A stretch of DNA of 64,000 nt. Origin: Flavobacteria bacterium BAL38 (lineage in GTDB: Bacteria; Bacteroidota; Bacteroidia; Flavobacteriales; Flavobacteriaceae). The stretch is from the NCBI GenBank assembly GCA_000169355.1, contig AAXX01000002.1, forward strand, positions 466,653 through 530,652. Direction: 5' to 3'. The stretch's first letter is position 1. Every line of letters begins with the position of its first letter. Below are positions 19,036 through 27,676 of this stretch, piece after piece. The translations under genes and the position numbers were made by a program. The notes beneath the pieces are model-generated. The model saw nothing but the letters and a program-made list of their open reading frames with translations, had not been told where the DNA came from and ran no database searches.

Positions 19036-19819
19036 TTTCATTAAAAATAAAACCAATTTTACTCCAGAATATGGTGTTATTTTAGGTTCAGGATTAGGCG
19101 GATTTACAGAAGATATTACCATAGAATACACAATACCATATACAGAAATACCAAATTTTCCAGTTTCAACCGTTCAAGGTCATAAAGGTGCTTTAGTTTT
19201 TGGAACAATTGGAGCTAAAAAAGTGGTGGCAATGCAAGGTCGTTTTCATTTTTACGAAGGGTACGATATGAAACAAGTAACGTTTCCAGTGAGAGTAATG
19301 AAATATTTAGGCGTTGAAAAACTAATTGTATCTAACGCTTCTGGAGGTGTTAATCCAACATATAAAATTGGAGATGTTGCAGTAATTACAGACCACGTTA
19401 ATATGATGCCTGAACATCCTTTGCGCGGGCATAATGATGAACGTTTTGGACCAAGATTTGTAAATATGAGTGAGCCTTATTCAAAGGCTATGAATTTAAA
19501 AGCATTTGAGTTAGCAAAAGAATTAAATATAGATTTAAAAAGCGGTATTTACTTAGGTTTACAAGGACCAACATTTGAAACCCTTGCCGAATATAAAATG
19601 GTTAAAGCGTTAGGGGCAGATTGTGTAGGAATGTCTACAGTGCCAGAGGTGATTGTGGCACGACATATGAACATGGAATGCTTTGGAGTTTCTGTAATTA
19701 CTGATATGGGTGATGAAGAAAATATTGAAGAAGTAAATCATGAAGAAGTACTACAAGCCGCTCAAAAAGCAGAACCTCATGTTCGAAATTTAATTAAGAA
19801 CTTAATCGTTAATTACTAG
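19007..19819 (+). CDS. Purine nucleoside phosphorylase (trimeric, PunA type)
   Basis: The 270-residue enzyme cleaves purine (deoxy)nucleosides with phosphate. The visible signatures are VILGSGLGGFTEDI (phosphate site), QGRFHFYEGY, SNASGGVNPTYKIGD and FETLAEYKMVKALGADCVGMSTVPEV (split by length only), which define the low-molecular-weight trimeric class. Its start lies inside lpxK (29-base overlap), so translation is probably coupled. Its final 11 bases overlap the end of the convergent histidine kinase gene. Confidence 0.93.
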   Translation: MWKKVQETVSFIKNKTNFTPEYGVILGSGLGGFTEDITIEYTIPYTEIPNFPVSTVQGHKGALVFGTIGAKKVVAMQGRFHFYEGYDMKQVTFPVRVMKYLGVEKLIVSNASGGVNPTYKIGDVAVITDHVNMMPEHPLRGHNDERFGPRFVNMSEPYSKAMNLKAFELAKELNIDLKSGIYLGLQGPTFETLAEYKMVKALGADCVGMSTVPEVIVARHMNMECFGVSVITDMGDEENIEEVNHEEVLQAAQKAEPHVRNLIKNLIVNY

Positions 19820-22001
19820 TCAAATATTTAGTAACGATAGTATAGAAATGCTCTGGTTCAAAAGGCTTGGTGATTACATCATTCATTCCGTAGGATAAGA
19901 GCATTTCTCTATTTTCGTTTAGAGAAATTGCAGTTAATGCCACAATAGGAATTTTGTTGTTGAATTTTCTTATCTCACTTGTAGCTTCAGTTCCGTTTAT
20001 ACCAGGTAAATGAACATCCATTAAAATTAAATCGTAACTATTTGTTTTAACATCTTCGATGGCGTCTTCACCATTGTCTATTATCTTACAAGTAATACCT
20101 CTTTTTTCAAGCATTTTTTTAGTAATCATTTGATTGATCTTGTTGTCTTCTACCAAAAGAATATTTTTTTGGTTTAAAAATTCAACTTTCTGATTAACTT
20201 CAATTACAATATTATCTCTTATTCCTTTTTCAAATTCTAATTCAAAACTAAATGTGCTTCCTTTTCCAGACTCACTTTTTAAATGAATTTGACTTCCCAT
20301 TATTTCTAAAATCTTTTTCACAATAGATAATCCTAAACCTGTTCCTCCATAAGTTCTGTTAATTTCTACCGAACCTTGGCTAAAACTATCAAAAATGGCA
20401 TCTTGTTTTTCTTTAGGAATTCCAATTCCATTATCGCTTATTTCGAAATATAGAAATACATTGTTTTCCGTTTCAGATTTCTTTTTAATTGTGAACCAAA
20501 CATCACCATCTTTACTAAATTTAATGGCATTGTTTAATAAGTTTATCAGAATTTGCGATAATTTGGTTGGATCTCCTTTTAAATTATATGTTATAGAATT
20601 ATCAATATTTAAATGGAAGTTTATATTGTTTTCATTGATAAATTCTTTAAAAGAAGCTGTAATGTTTCCGCTTAATTCAGTTAAGTTGAAGTTTATTTTT
20701 TCAATTAATACCTTATCCGATTCCAATCGGTTAATTTCTAATATATCATTTATGAAATTTAGCAAATAGTTTCCAGAAAACTCTAACGATTTAAGATAAT
20801 TTAACTGACTTACCTTTGGTTTTTCTTGTAAAAGCAGGTAAGTTATTCCGTTTATTGCGTTTAATGGTGTTCTTAATTCATGACTTACAGTAGATAAGAA
20901 ATCGGCTCTAGCTTTAGACGCTCTTTCAGCTTTTTCTTTTTCAAGTGTTAACTCTTTGTTTTTATCTTTTAAAAGTTTGTTTGTACTAGTTCTAATTTTA
21001 TTGTTTTTATATAAAGACAAACTCAACAAAGATAAAATAGAAATTAATGCAATACTTAGTATACTAATTAGCTTAGAAAATCGTAAGGTTTTTTGCTGAC
21101 TTTTTCTTTCTTTGTCTAATTGTTCTATTGTTTTAAGTTGCTTGTCAAATTGAATTTTGTCAACAGTGTTTTCTGTTAAATTGCTATTATTGAATTTACC
21201 AATAGAATCGGTTAAACTAACGTATTTCTTTAAATAAAAATTTGAACTCGAAATGTTGTTGTTCTTTTCGTAGGTTGTACTAAGTAACTTATAAATACGC
21301 TTGGTTAATTTATAGTCGTTGTTACTAGCTTCGTTTGTCTGTTTGGCTAAATTTAAAAAGTCAATCGCTTGTGGATAGTCTTTCAATATAAGCTCAATTT
21401 CACCAACTTGAATATAGGCTTCTGTTTTTGTACTTAATAATGCATCATCACTTATGTTGTCAATAACGCCTTTTAGTATAATGACAGCTTCTTCGTATCT
21501 ACCTTTTTCTTTTTTAATTATGGCTTTTTGAAGGTTAATTAACTCAATAGCTTCTAAAAAGTTTAATTTCTCATAAACAACGGTTGCTTTTTCAAAGTAA
21601 TTTTCCGCATAAGCAATATTATTTTTTTTAAGATAACATTTTCCTAATCCATAATATGAAAGTGCAATATTTGATTTTGGTTCACTTTTGCTGTAAATAC
21701 TAATTGCTCTTATATAGTAGTCAATTGCTAAGTCATTTTTTTCAAGTTCAAAAAAAATAGTAGCTAATTGTAAATAGCAATCGGCAAGTTTATCATTTAA
21801 ATCATGTTCTTTGGCATAATCAATTGCTTTTTCGGTATACAAAATCGCTTTTGAATACGATTTTTTATCTTCTTTGTTAAAAAGCCCAATCTCTAAATAA
21901 TAATCAGTACTGTCGTTAATTTTTGCAGCATCTTTATATACAGACTGCGAGTAACTGTTAGCAGTTACTAAAAACAATAATATGAAAATTTGCTTAATCA
22001 A
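19809..22001 (-). CDS. TPR-containing hybrid sensor histidine kinase
   Basis: In order, the 730-residue protein has a signal peptide (to about residue 19), a periplasmic array of TPR-like repeats (about 35-265), a membrane helix at 308-330, a coiled linker, a HisKA domain with the phospho-accepting histidine in STVSHELRTPLNA (H374), a HATPase domain (N box near 487, DNGIGIP near 523, GGTGLGLSI near 552), and a C-terminal receiver domain with LLVEDNKINQ, phospho-aspartate D662 in MDVHLPG and lysine 712. There is no DNA-binding output or HPt domain, and no partner regulator gene is adjacent, so the phosphoryl target must lie elsewhere. The stimulus is unknown. Confidence 0.93.
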   Translation of the reverse strand: MIKQIFILLFLVTANSYSQSVYKDAAKINDSTDYYLEIGLFNKEDKKSYSKAILYTEKAIDYAKEHDLNDKLADCYLQLATIFFELEKNDLAIDYYIRAISIYSKSEPKSNIALSYYGLGKCYLKKNNIAYAENYFEKATVVYEKLNFLEAIELINLQKAIIKKEKGRYEEAVIILKGVIDNISDDALLSTKTEAYIQVGEIELILKDYPQAIDFLNLAKQTNEASNNDYKLTKRIYKLLSTTYEKNNNISSSNFYLKKYVSLTDSIGKFNNSNLTENTVDKIQFDKQLKTIEQLDKERKSQQKTLRFSKLISILSIALISILSLLSLSLYKNNKIRTSTNKLLKDKNKELTLEKEKAERASKARADFLSTVSHELRTPLNAINGITYLLLQEKPKVSQLNYLKSLEFSGNYLLNFINDILEINRLESDKVLIEKINFNLTELSGNITASFKEFINENNINFHLNIDNSITYNLKGDPTKLSQILINLLNNAIKFSKDGDVWFTIKKKSETENNVFLYFEISDNGIGIPKEKQDAIFDSFSQGSVEINRTYGGTGLGLSIVKKILEIMGSQIHLKSESGKGSTFSFELEFEKGIRDNIVIEVNQKVEFLNQKNILLVEDNKINQMITKKMLEKRGITCKIIDNGEDAIEDVKTNSYDLILMDVHLPGINGTEATSEIRKFNNKIPIVALTAISLNENREMLLSYGMNDVITKPFEPEHFYTIVTKYLTSN

Positions 22002-22061
22002 GAATGAATATTGAGTTGAGTTAATCTCTGCAATTTAATGTTTTTAACTAAAACAAAAAAT

Positions 22062-23060
22062 TTATTTTTTTGAAATATGAGTTATAAGATCAATAAGTCG
22101 AGATGAATATCCAATTTCGTTATCATACCAGCCAACAATTTTAACCATTTTGTCAATTACAGAAGTTAATTGCGCATCAAAAACACAAGAATTTTTATTA
22201 CCAATAATGTCTACAGATACAATTGGATCTTCGGTATAATCTAAAATTCCTTTAAAATTGGTTTCTGCAGCTTTTTTAAATGCGTCATTAATTTCCTCAA
22301 TAGAAACTTGACGTTTTACATTAAAAGTAATATCCGTTAATGAACCATCTGGAACAGGAACACGAATGCCACAACCTCCAATTTTTCCTTCTAAATTCGG
22401 AAATATTTTTGTCAATGCTTTGGCTGCTCCTGTTGTTGTAGGAACAATAGATTGTGCTGCTCCACGCGCTCTTCGTAAATCTTTATGAGGTTGATCGTGT
22501 AAACTTTGGTCGGTAGTGTAGGAGTGAACTGTAGTGATATACGCTTGCTCAATTTCGCACAATTCCTGAATGATTTTAATCATCGGAGCTGCATTATTCG
22601 TCGTACAACTAGCGTTAGAAATTATCGTTTCGCTTCCTTCTAAAATGTGTTCGTTTACCCCTAAAACGACAGTCTTGATTTCTTCCACTTCTGATGGTGC
22701 AGAAAGAATTACCTTTTTCGCTCCAGCTAAAATATGTTGGTTTATATCTTCAAACGTTTTGAATTTCCCAGTCGATTCAATAACAATATCAACGTTTACT
22801 GATTTCCAATCTAAATTTTTGATTTCTCTTTCATGAAAAAATAAATAGGATGTATCGCCGATAATAATTGAATCCTCAGAAAACGAAACGTTATCATTCA
22901 AAACACCGTGAATGCTATCGTATTTTACCAAATGCGCCATTGTTTTGTTATCTGCAATGTCGTTGATGGCAACCACTTCAATAGTAGGATGATTCAAAAG
23001 TAATCGAAACAAATTACGTCCAATTCTTCCAAAACCATTAATAGCAATTCTTGTTTTCAT
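22062..23060 (-). CDS. gap: Glyceraldehyde-3-phosphate dehydrogenase (standard form)
   Basis: The 332-residue enzyme has the Rossmann start RIAINGFGRIGRNLFR, the catalytic SNASCTTN with Cys152 and the conserved His in TTVHSYT near residue 179, and GWYDNEIGYSSR at the end. The aspartate after the second beta strand (VVAINDIAD, D34) is the residue that normally selects NAD. It therefore looks like the glycolytic enzyme, in contrast to the longer homologue at 57943. It lies downstream of the kinase, lipA and sigma genes on the same strand; a 100-base repeat-rich spacer separates it from lipA. Confidence 0.95.
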   Translation of the reverse strand: MKTRIAINGFGRIGRNLFRLLLNHPTIEVVAINDIADNKTMAHLVKYDSIHGVLNDNVSFSEDSIIIGDTSYLFFHEREIKNLDWKSVNVDIVIESTGKFKTFEDINQHILAGAKKVILSAPSEVEEIKTVVLGVNEHILEGSETIISNASCTTNNAAPMIKIIQELCEIEQAYITTVHSYTTDQSLHDQPHKDLRRARGAAQSIVPTTTGAAKALTKIFPNLEGKIGGCGIRVPVPDGSLTDITFNVKRQVSIEEINDAFKKAAETNFKGILDYTEDPIVSVDIIGNKNSCVFDAQLTSVIDKMVKIVGWYDNEIGYSSRLIDLITHISKK

Positions 23061-23090
23061 TCTTGAGTTTAAAAGTTTAGGTGTTTAAAA

Positions 23091-23136
23091 GTTTAAAAGG
23101 AAATAAAGTTTATAGGTTTTACAAACCCTTTTAAAC
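23091..23136. repeat. Inverted word-like repeat between lipA and gap
   Basis: GTTTAAAAGG (23091-23100) is perfectly inverted as CCTTTTAAAC (23127-23136). The flanks repeat TTTAAAAGTTTA and AACTTCTAACCTTTTAACC, the same kind of spacer vocabulary found elsewhere in the window. No T-run terminator is evident. Confidence 0.65.
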
Positions 23137-23163
23137 TTCTAACCTTTTAACCTCATAACCTTT

Positions 23164-24039
23164 TTAGTGAATATGTTTCTCCGCATGATAAGACGAACGC
23201 ACTAAAGCACCGCTTTCTAAATGTCTAAAACCTAATTCTTTTCCTATTTGTTCGTATTTTGCAAATTGTTCTGGCGTGATGTATTCTTTTACTGGTAAAT
23301 GTTTTTTACTTGGTTGTAAGTACTGACCAATCGTTACAATATCTACTTTTGCATCGGCTAAATCATGTAAAACTTGAATCACTTCTTCTTCCGTTTCACC
23401 TAAACCTAACATAATACCCGATTTAGTTCTTTTGATGCCTTGCTCTTTCAAGTAGCGCAAAACTTCCAAGCTTTTCTCATATTTAGCTTGAATACGCACT
23501 TCGCGAGTCAAACGTTTTACGGTTTCCATATTGTGCGAAACTACTTCTGGAGCTACTTCGATGATTCGGTCTATATTTCTTGTATTGCCTTGAAAATCTG
23601 GAATTAATGTTTCTAAAGTCGTATTAGGATTCATTCGGCGAATCGCTTTCACGGTTTCTGCCCAAATAATTGAACCCATATCTTTTAAATCATCACGGTC
23701 CACACTTGTAATAACCGCATGTTTGATGTTCATGATTTTGATAGAACGCGCTACTTTTTCAGGTTCGTCCCAATCCACCGTTTCTGGGCGACCGGTTTTT
23801 ACACCACAAAAGCCACACGAACGTGTACAAATGTTTCCTAAAATCATGAAAGTTGCTGTTCCTTCGCCCCAACATTCGCCCATATTAGGACAACTTCCCG
23901 AAGTACAAATCGTATTCAGTTTGTATTTGTCTACTAATCCTCTTAGTTCGGTATAGTTTTTACCCGTTGGTAATTTTACGCGTAACCATTTTGGTTTGGG
24001 TTCTCTTGGTGGAAATACATTTTCAATAGCCGTGTCCAT
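23164..24039 (-). CDS. lipA: Lipoyl synthase
   Basis: LipA is a radical SAM enzyme that inserts two sulfurs into protein-bound octanoyl groups. The 291-residue protein has the auxiliary cluster cysteines [12 protein letters not shown], the radical-SAM motif CTRSCGFC and the C-terminal RSSYHA serine ligand motif. The start at 24039 ([14 protein letters not shown]) is preferred over a frame start 7 codons upstream because TATCTTTG, a -7 box on this strand, lies at 24065-24058 and would place the mRNA start between them. A perfect palindrome ATCAAAATTTTGAT (24041-24054) fills that short leader. Confidence 0.95.
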   Translation of the reverse strand: MDTAIENVFPPREPKPKWLRVKLPTGKNYTELRGLVDKYKLNTICTSGSCPNMGECWGEGTATFMILGNICTRSCGFCGVKTGRPETVDWDEPEKVARSIKIMNIKHAVITSVDRDDLKDMGSIIWAETVKAIRRMNPNTTLETLIPDFQGNTRNIDRIIEVAPEVVSHNMETVKRLTREVRIQAKYEKSLEVLRYLKEQGIKRTKSGIMLGLGETEEEVIQVLHDLADAKVDIVTIGQYLQPSKKHLPVKEYITPEQFAKYEQIGKELGFRHLESGALVRSSYHAEKHIH

Positions 24040-24122
24040 AATCAAAATTTTGATAGGCAAAGATAATTAGAAATGGTGGATTTCTATAATAGATTGTAAA
24101 GTTTTAAGATTTGTTTAGAAGT

Positions 24123-24686
24123 TTACTTCCCCGAAATAATCTCCGCTAATAATTTCTTAGCTCGAAGCAATTTAATTTTGATGTTATTCAGTGGTTCATC
24201 AATTTGTTCAGCCATTTCTTGATACGTCATTTCTTGAAAATAACGCATTTGAATGACTTCCTGGTAAGCAGGTTTTAATTGTTTGATATATTGTAGTAAT
24301 TGGGCTAAATTTTGTTCGATAATTAACTCGTCTTCGGCAGAATTGGTATCATCGGCAACACTGTACGCTTTATGGTTATCATCATCAGATATTTCTACAA
24401 AAAGCGAGGTTTTTTTCTTGCGTAGCATATCAATATGAACATTTTTTGCAATGGCAATTAACCAAGTATTAAACCCATATTCTGGATTGTAAGTGGCAAT
24501 TTTATCAAATGCTTTTGCAAAAGTTTCAATCACAATATCGTCAGTATCGGTGTCGTTTTCGGTGCGTTTAAGCATAAAACCATATACTTCATTCCAGAAA
24601 AAATCTAATAAGAAGGTGAAAGCAACTTGGTCTCCCTTTTTTGCTTTTTCGATGTTTTCTTGAATAATAACCGAATTTACTTCCAA
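24123..24686 (-). CDS. RNA polymerase ECF-type sigma factor
   Basis: The 187-residue protein has sigma region 2 (DTDDIVIETFAKAFDKIATY ... FNTWLIAIAKNVHIDMLRKK) and region 4 with a helix-turn-helix (MTYQEMAEQIDEPLNNIKIK). That is the two-domain layout of group 4 (ECF) factors. No anti-sigma gene is next to it. Its first 10 bases overlap the end of the glycosyltransferase gene, so the two are translationally coupled. Confidence 0.92.
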   Translation of the reverse strand: MEVNSVIIQENIEKAKKGDQVAFTFLLDFFWNEVYGFMLKRTENDTDTDDIVIETFAKAFDKIATYNPEYGFNTWLIAIAKNVHIDMLRKKKTSLFVEISDDDNHKAYSVADDTNSAEDELIIEQNLAQLLQYIKQLKPAYQEVIQMRYFQEMTYQEMAEQIDEPLNNIKIKLLRAKKLLAEIISGK

Positions 24687-25786
24687 TGTACAGGTTTTGA
24701 GATGAGGTTTCTAAAAAATACGCTCAGTTGGGTAAAGATAAGCACAATTTCAATAATTGGATACCAATACATCACATCTTTTTCTTTAAGTTTTCCGGCA
24801 GCATAGCCTAAGGAAATCCAAGTGAATAAATATCTAAAAACGATAATTCCAATCACAATCATCCATTGGAACTGAAATGCTAACAAAACAATTGCTAAAA
24901 CTAAAAACCAAAATTGAGTTATGAAAAACAAGCCCAATTGAAATTTATCAAATCCTTTGTAGAATTTGGCAGTGGTTGCATGTCTTCTTTTTTGATACAT
25001 CCAAGAAGAAAAAGTGGTTTTTGGTTCCGAAAAAGTAAAACTTTCTGGCGTATATAAAATTGTGGTATTTTTTTTATTTGCTGCTTGATTAATAAACAAA
25101 TCATCATCGCCTGAACGTATTTTCATGTGATCCATAAAGCCACGAACATTAAAAAATTCTTCTTTTTTGTAAGCTAAATTACGACCAACACCCATGTAAG
25201 GTTTGCCAATTTTTGCCCAAGAAAAATATTGAGTGGCGGTTAACATGGTTTCAAAACGAATGATTTTGTTTAGGAAAGAGTTTTTTACTTTTTCGTAAGC
25301 GCCATAACCTAAAACAATAGTTTTTTCTTTCGTAAACTGACTAGATATTTGTAATAGCCAGTCGTTACCTGAAGGATAACAGTCGGCATCAGTGAATACT
25401 AAATATTCATTTTTTGCGGCTTTAATTCCTAATGTTAATGCAAATTTTTTATTACCCCAAAAGGCCTCATTGTTTTGAACTTTTACCAATTTTACATTCG
25501 CATATTGTTTTTCATACGCTTCAAAAAGTTCTAAAGTTTCATCGCTCGAAGCATCGTCAATTAAGACAATTTCATAATCGGGATAATTTTGAGTAACCAA
25601 GGTTTGAAAATATTTTTTGATATTTTCTTCTTCATTTTTAGCGCAAACAATAATTGAAATAGGTAAGCGTTTCGGAGTTCCATCTGTTTTACTTCCAAAA
25701 GAGAATTTTCCAAAAATAAATAAATAGTAAATAAATTGAATAAACACAATAACCGCAAATGCGATTAAAACTATTGTTAAGGCCAT
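24677..25786 (-). CDS. Membrane-anchored family 2 glycosyltransferase
   Basis: The 369-residue protein has one N-terminal membrane helix (residues 3-26), a GT-A domain with ISIIVCAKNEEENI, LIDDASSDET and the metal-binding FTDADC, an acceptor-side RSGDDDLFIN and KRRH element, then three C-terminal membrane helices. This is the layout of processive-type GT2 enzymes acting at the inner membrane on a lipid-linked or polysaccharide acceptor; the sugar cannot be told. It precedes and overlaps the sigma factor gene. Confidence 0.88.
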   Translation of the reverse strand: MALTIVLIAFAVIVFIQFIYYLFIFGKFSFGSKTDGTPKRLPISIIVCAKNEEENIKKYFQTLVTQNYPDYEIVLIDDASSDETLELFEAYEKQYANVKLVKVQNNEAFWGNKKFALTLGIKAAKNEYLVFTDADCYPSGNDWLLQISSQFTKEKTIVLGYGAYEKVKNSFLNKIIRFETMLTATQYFSWAKIGKPYMGVGRNLAYKKEEFFNVRGFMDHMKIRSGDDDLFINQAANKKNTTILYTPESFTFSEPKTTFSSWMYQKRRHATTAKFYKGFDKFQLGLFFITQFWFLVLAIVLLAFQFQWMIVIGIIVFRYLFTWISLGYAAGKLKEKDVMYWYPIIEIVLIFTQLSVFFRNLISKPVHWK

Positions 25787-25798
25787 AAATTGAGTAAA

Positions 25799-26002
25799 TT
25801 ATGAATGCGAAGGTTCGCTGCAATCTTTCATTTCTTCCGGAGTTTTACCACAAAACCCACAGTTTTCACCTTCTTTATTTAAAAACGGACTTTGGCTTGC
25901 GCAAGTTCCTGCAAATTTTCCGTCTTTTTTTGCCCAAATTTTAATAGCAATTCCTGCAAAAGCAAGAGCTAAAAGTACAATGGTAAGTAATATAAGTTTC
26001 AT
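25799..26002 (-). CDS. Small cysteine-containing membrane-anchored protein
   Basis: The 67-residue protein starts with a membrane helix (LILLTIVLLALAFAGIAIKI), then a short soluble part with five cysteines including CASQSPFLNKEGENCGFCGK. I recognise it only as a lineage-typical 'membrane or secreted' small protein; the CxFCG cluster could bind metal. The ATG at 26002 gives a signal-anchor start, preferred over a start 7 codons upstream. It is 12 bases ahead of the glycosyltransferase gene, so it is probably the first gene of that operon. Confidence 0.7.
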   Translation of the reverse strand: MKLILLTIVLLALAFAGIAIKIWAKKDGKFAGTCASQSPFLNKEGENCGFCGKTPEEMKDCSEPSHS

Positions 26003-26029
26003 CTTTTTTATTTTGAATTGCAAAATTAA

Positions 26030-26290
26030 TTAAAATTCAAATAACAAATCCCAAATTCCAAACAAATCTCAAAATTCAAATTCAAATTTTTTGGAACACA
26101 GATTTAAGAAATGGAAGAAATCTTTAAGTTGGAAAAAATTAGCACGTGTATAGAACAGATTTGCTAATGCAAAACACAGATTTAAACGGATTTCTTATGT
26201 TTGCTATGTCAAGTGAAACGCCTAGTTATGTTCAAAGTTAAGTTACTATTGTGTCTCCTATGTTTGCTAAGTTATAGATTTTAATATTTA
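26030..26290. repeat. Word-like repeat spacer left of the IS110 element
   Basis: No gene is present. The stretch strings together variants of short phrases such as AATCCCAAATTCCAAA, GAACACAGATTT, CACAGATTTAAACGGATTTC and CTATGTTTGCTAAGTTA. Related phrases recur in other spacers of this window (for example 49200-49245). Confidence 0.6.
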
Positions 26291-26322
26291 AAGTCAATAA
26301 TTTTACAAGTTTAAAGTGAAAT

Positions 26323-26505
26323 AGAATGAGAGAACAAATGTGTCTAAATAGTTCAAAGAAACATATTCTCACATAGAAATATCCTCATTCTTTTTTATCT
26401 TTTAGAGTCTGAACAGAATGTAAGGAATTAAGTTTAGCTTAATATCCAGAATATCCAATAAGGAGAAAAGACGAAGGAAGATTCATCACTTTATTATTTA
26501 AAATT
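26323..26505 (+). ncRNA. Candidate IS110 bridge RNA
   Basis: IS110-group elements encode a bridge RNA of roughly 150-200 nt between their left end and the recombinase gene, with loops that pair to target and donor DNA. Here AGAATGAG (26323-26330) pairs perfectly with CTCATTCT (26384-26391), enclosing ATGTG/CACAT (26338-26342 with 26370-26374). A second hairpin pairs GGAATTAAG with CTTAATaTCC (26424-26447). The size and position fit. That this region is a bridge RNA is inference, and the enclosing stem also runs into a T-run that could be a terminator. Confidence 0.35.
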
Positions 26506-26511
26506 AAAGTT

Positions 26512-27540
26512 ATGAAGGAATTAAAACAGGTTGTTGGAATTGATGTTGCACAAAAGGAATTGGTGGTAACAATTGGAAGGTTATTAGAGGACTTATCCGT
26601 TGATTTATTTTCTTATAAGGTTTTCAAGAATAATGACAAAGGATTTTTAAGTTTGGTTGAATGGGTTGCTAAATTAGTTGAAAATCCCAAAGAAGTCCAT
26701 TATGTAATGGAAGCTACGGGAGTTTATCACCAAAAGATTGCTTATTTTTTAGATACCAATCAATTGAAAGTTAGTATCGTTTTACCAAACAAAATAAGTA
26801 ATTATTTTAGAACATTAGAAGTAAAAACTATTACAGACAAAACATGTTCTCAAGTAATAGCAAGATTTGGTCTAGAAAGAAAATTAGATTTATGGAAAAG
26901 ACCAAAGACGGTTTACAAAAAATTACAACAATTAACTAGAGAGCGAGATCAAATTGTAGCGGAAAGAGTAATTGTAAAAAATCAGTTACACGCAGAAAAA
27001 ATAGAAGCTGAGCCCAACTTAATGACTTTAAAAAGAATAAGCGAAAGAATGAAATTACTGAATAAACAAGAAAATGAAATTAAAAATGACATCTCTCAAA
27101 TTCTGAAAAACAATGCAGAGTTGAAAAAAGAAACAGATAGAATGATGACTATTCCAGGGATAGGAGAATTGACTGCGGTAATAATTTTAGCAGAAACAAA
27201 TGGATTTGAATTGATACGTAACAAAAAACAACTAACTAGCTATGCTGGCCTTGATGTAAAAGAGAAACAATCAGGAACATCAATAAAAGGAAAGCCTAAA
27301 ATATCAAAAAAAGGAAACAGAAGTATTAGAAAAGCAATGCATTTTCCTTCTTTAGTAGCTGTAAAATGGGATGAAAACTTCAAAGAATTATATGCAAGAT
27401 TAGTATCAAAACATGGAATAAAAATGAAAGCATTAGTATCGATACAAAGAAAATTATTAGAAATGAGTTATGTTTTGTATAAAAATCAAACCATATACGA
27501 TAAAGAATATAAAAATAGCGTGCAAACACAAATGGCTTAA
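26512..27540 (+). CDS. IS110-family serine-tyrosine-like recombinase (transposase)
   Basis: The 342-residue protein has the N-terminal RuvC-like DEDD domain (GIDVAQKELVV; VMEATGVYHQ; ITDKTCSQVIARFG), a coiled linker, and the C-terminal Transposase_20 domain with IPGIGELTAVIIL and QSGTSIKGKPKISKKGNRSI, which holds the family's catalytic serine. Length and order are normal, so it may be active. It catalyses bridge-RNA-guided insertion and excision in characterised relatives such as IS621. The ATG at 26512 follows a non-coding leader; no second ORF is present. Confidence 0.93.
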   Translation: MKELKQVVGIDVAQKELVVTIGRLLEDLSVDLFSYKVFKNNDKGFLSLVEWVAKLVENPKEVHYVMEATGVYHQKIAYFLDTNQLKVSIVLPNKISNYFRTLEVKTITDKTCSQVIARFGLERKLDLWKRPKTVYKKLQQLTRERDQIVAERVIVKNQLHAEKIEAEPNLMTLKRISERMKLLNKQENEIKNDISQILKNNAELKKETDRMMTIPGIGELTAVIILAETNGFELIRNKKQLTSYAGLDVKEKQSGTSIKGKPKISKKGNRSIRKAMHFPSLVAVKWDENFKELYARLVSKHGIKMKALVSIQRKLLEMSYVLYKNQTIYDKEYKNSVQTQMA

Positions 27541-27676
27541 CACGCTATAGAGTCTAGTTTTAAACTGACTTAAAACAAAATTATAAAAAAATATAGATTT
27601 TTGTTGTAAATCAACACAGAATCTATGTGTTTAAAAAAAATAAATAAATACAAAGATTTTAACTTCCATCTCCCAA

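Larger units (their letters stand above)
26300..27560 (+). mobile_element. IS110-family insertion sequence (ends approximate)
   Basis: A complete IS110-type recombinase gene is preceded by about 200 bases of non-coding, structured DNA and followed by a short tail. IS110 elements have no long terminal inverted repeats and make no clear target duplication, so the ends cannot be fixed by eye. The octamer TAGAGTCT occurs both in the left non-coding part (26403-26410) and just after the stop codon (27548-27555). Nothing is disrupted: the element lies between two spacers. Confidence 0.6.

Noticed and set aside
26250..26345. Shared heptamer TGTGTCT as a target guide of the IS110 bridge RNA
   Set aside because: A 7-base match between two 200-base AT-rich stretches is expected by chance, and the right flank does not support it.
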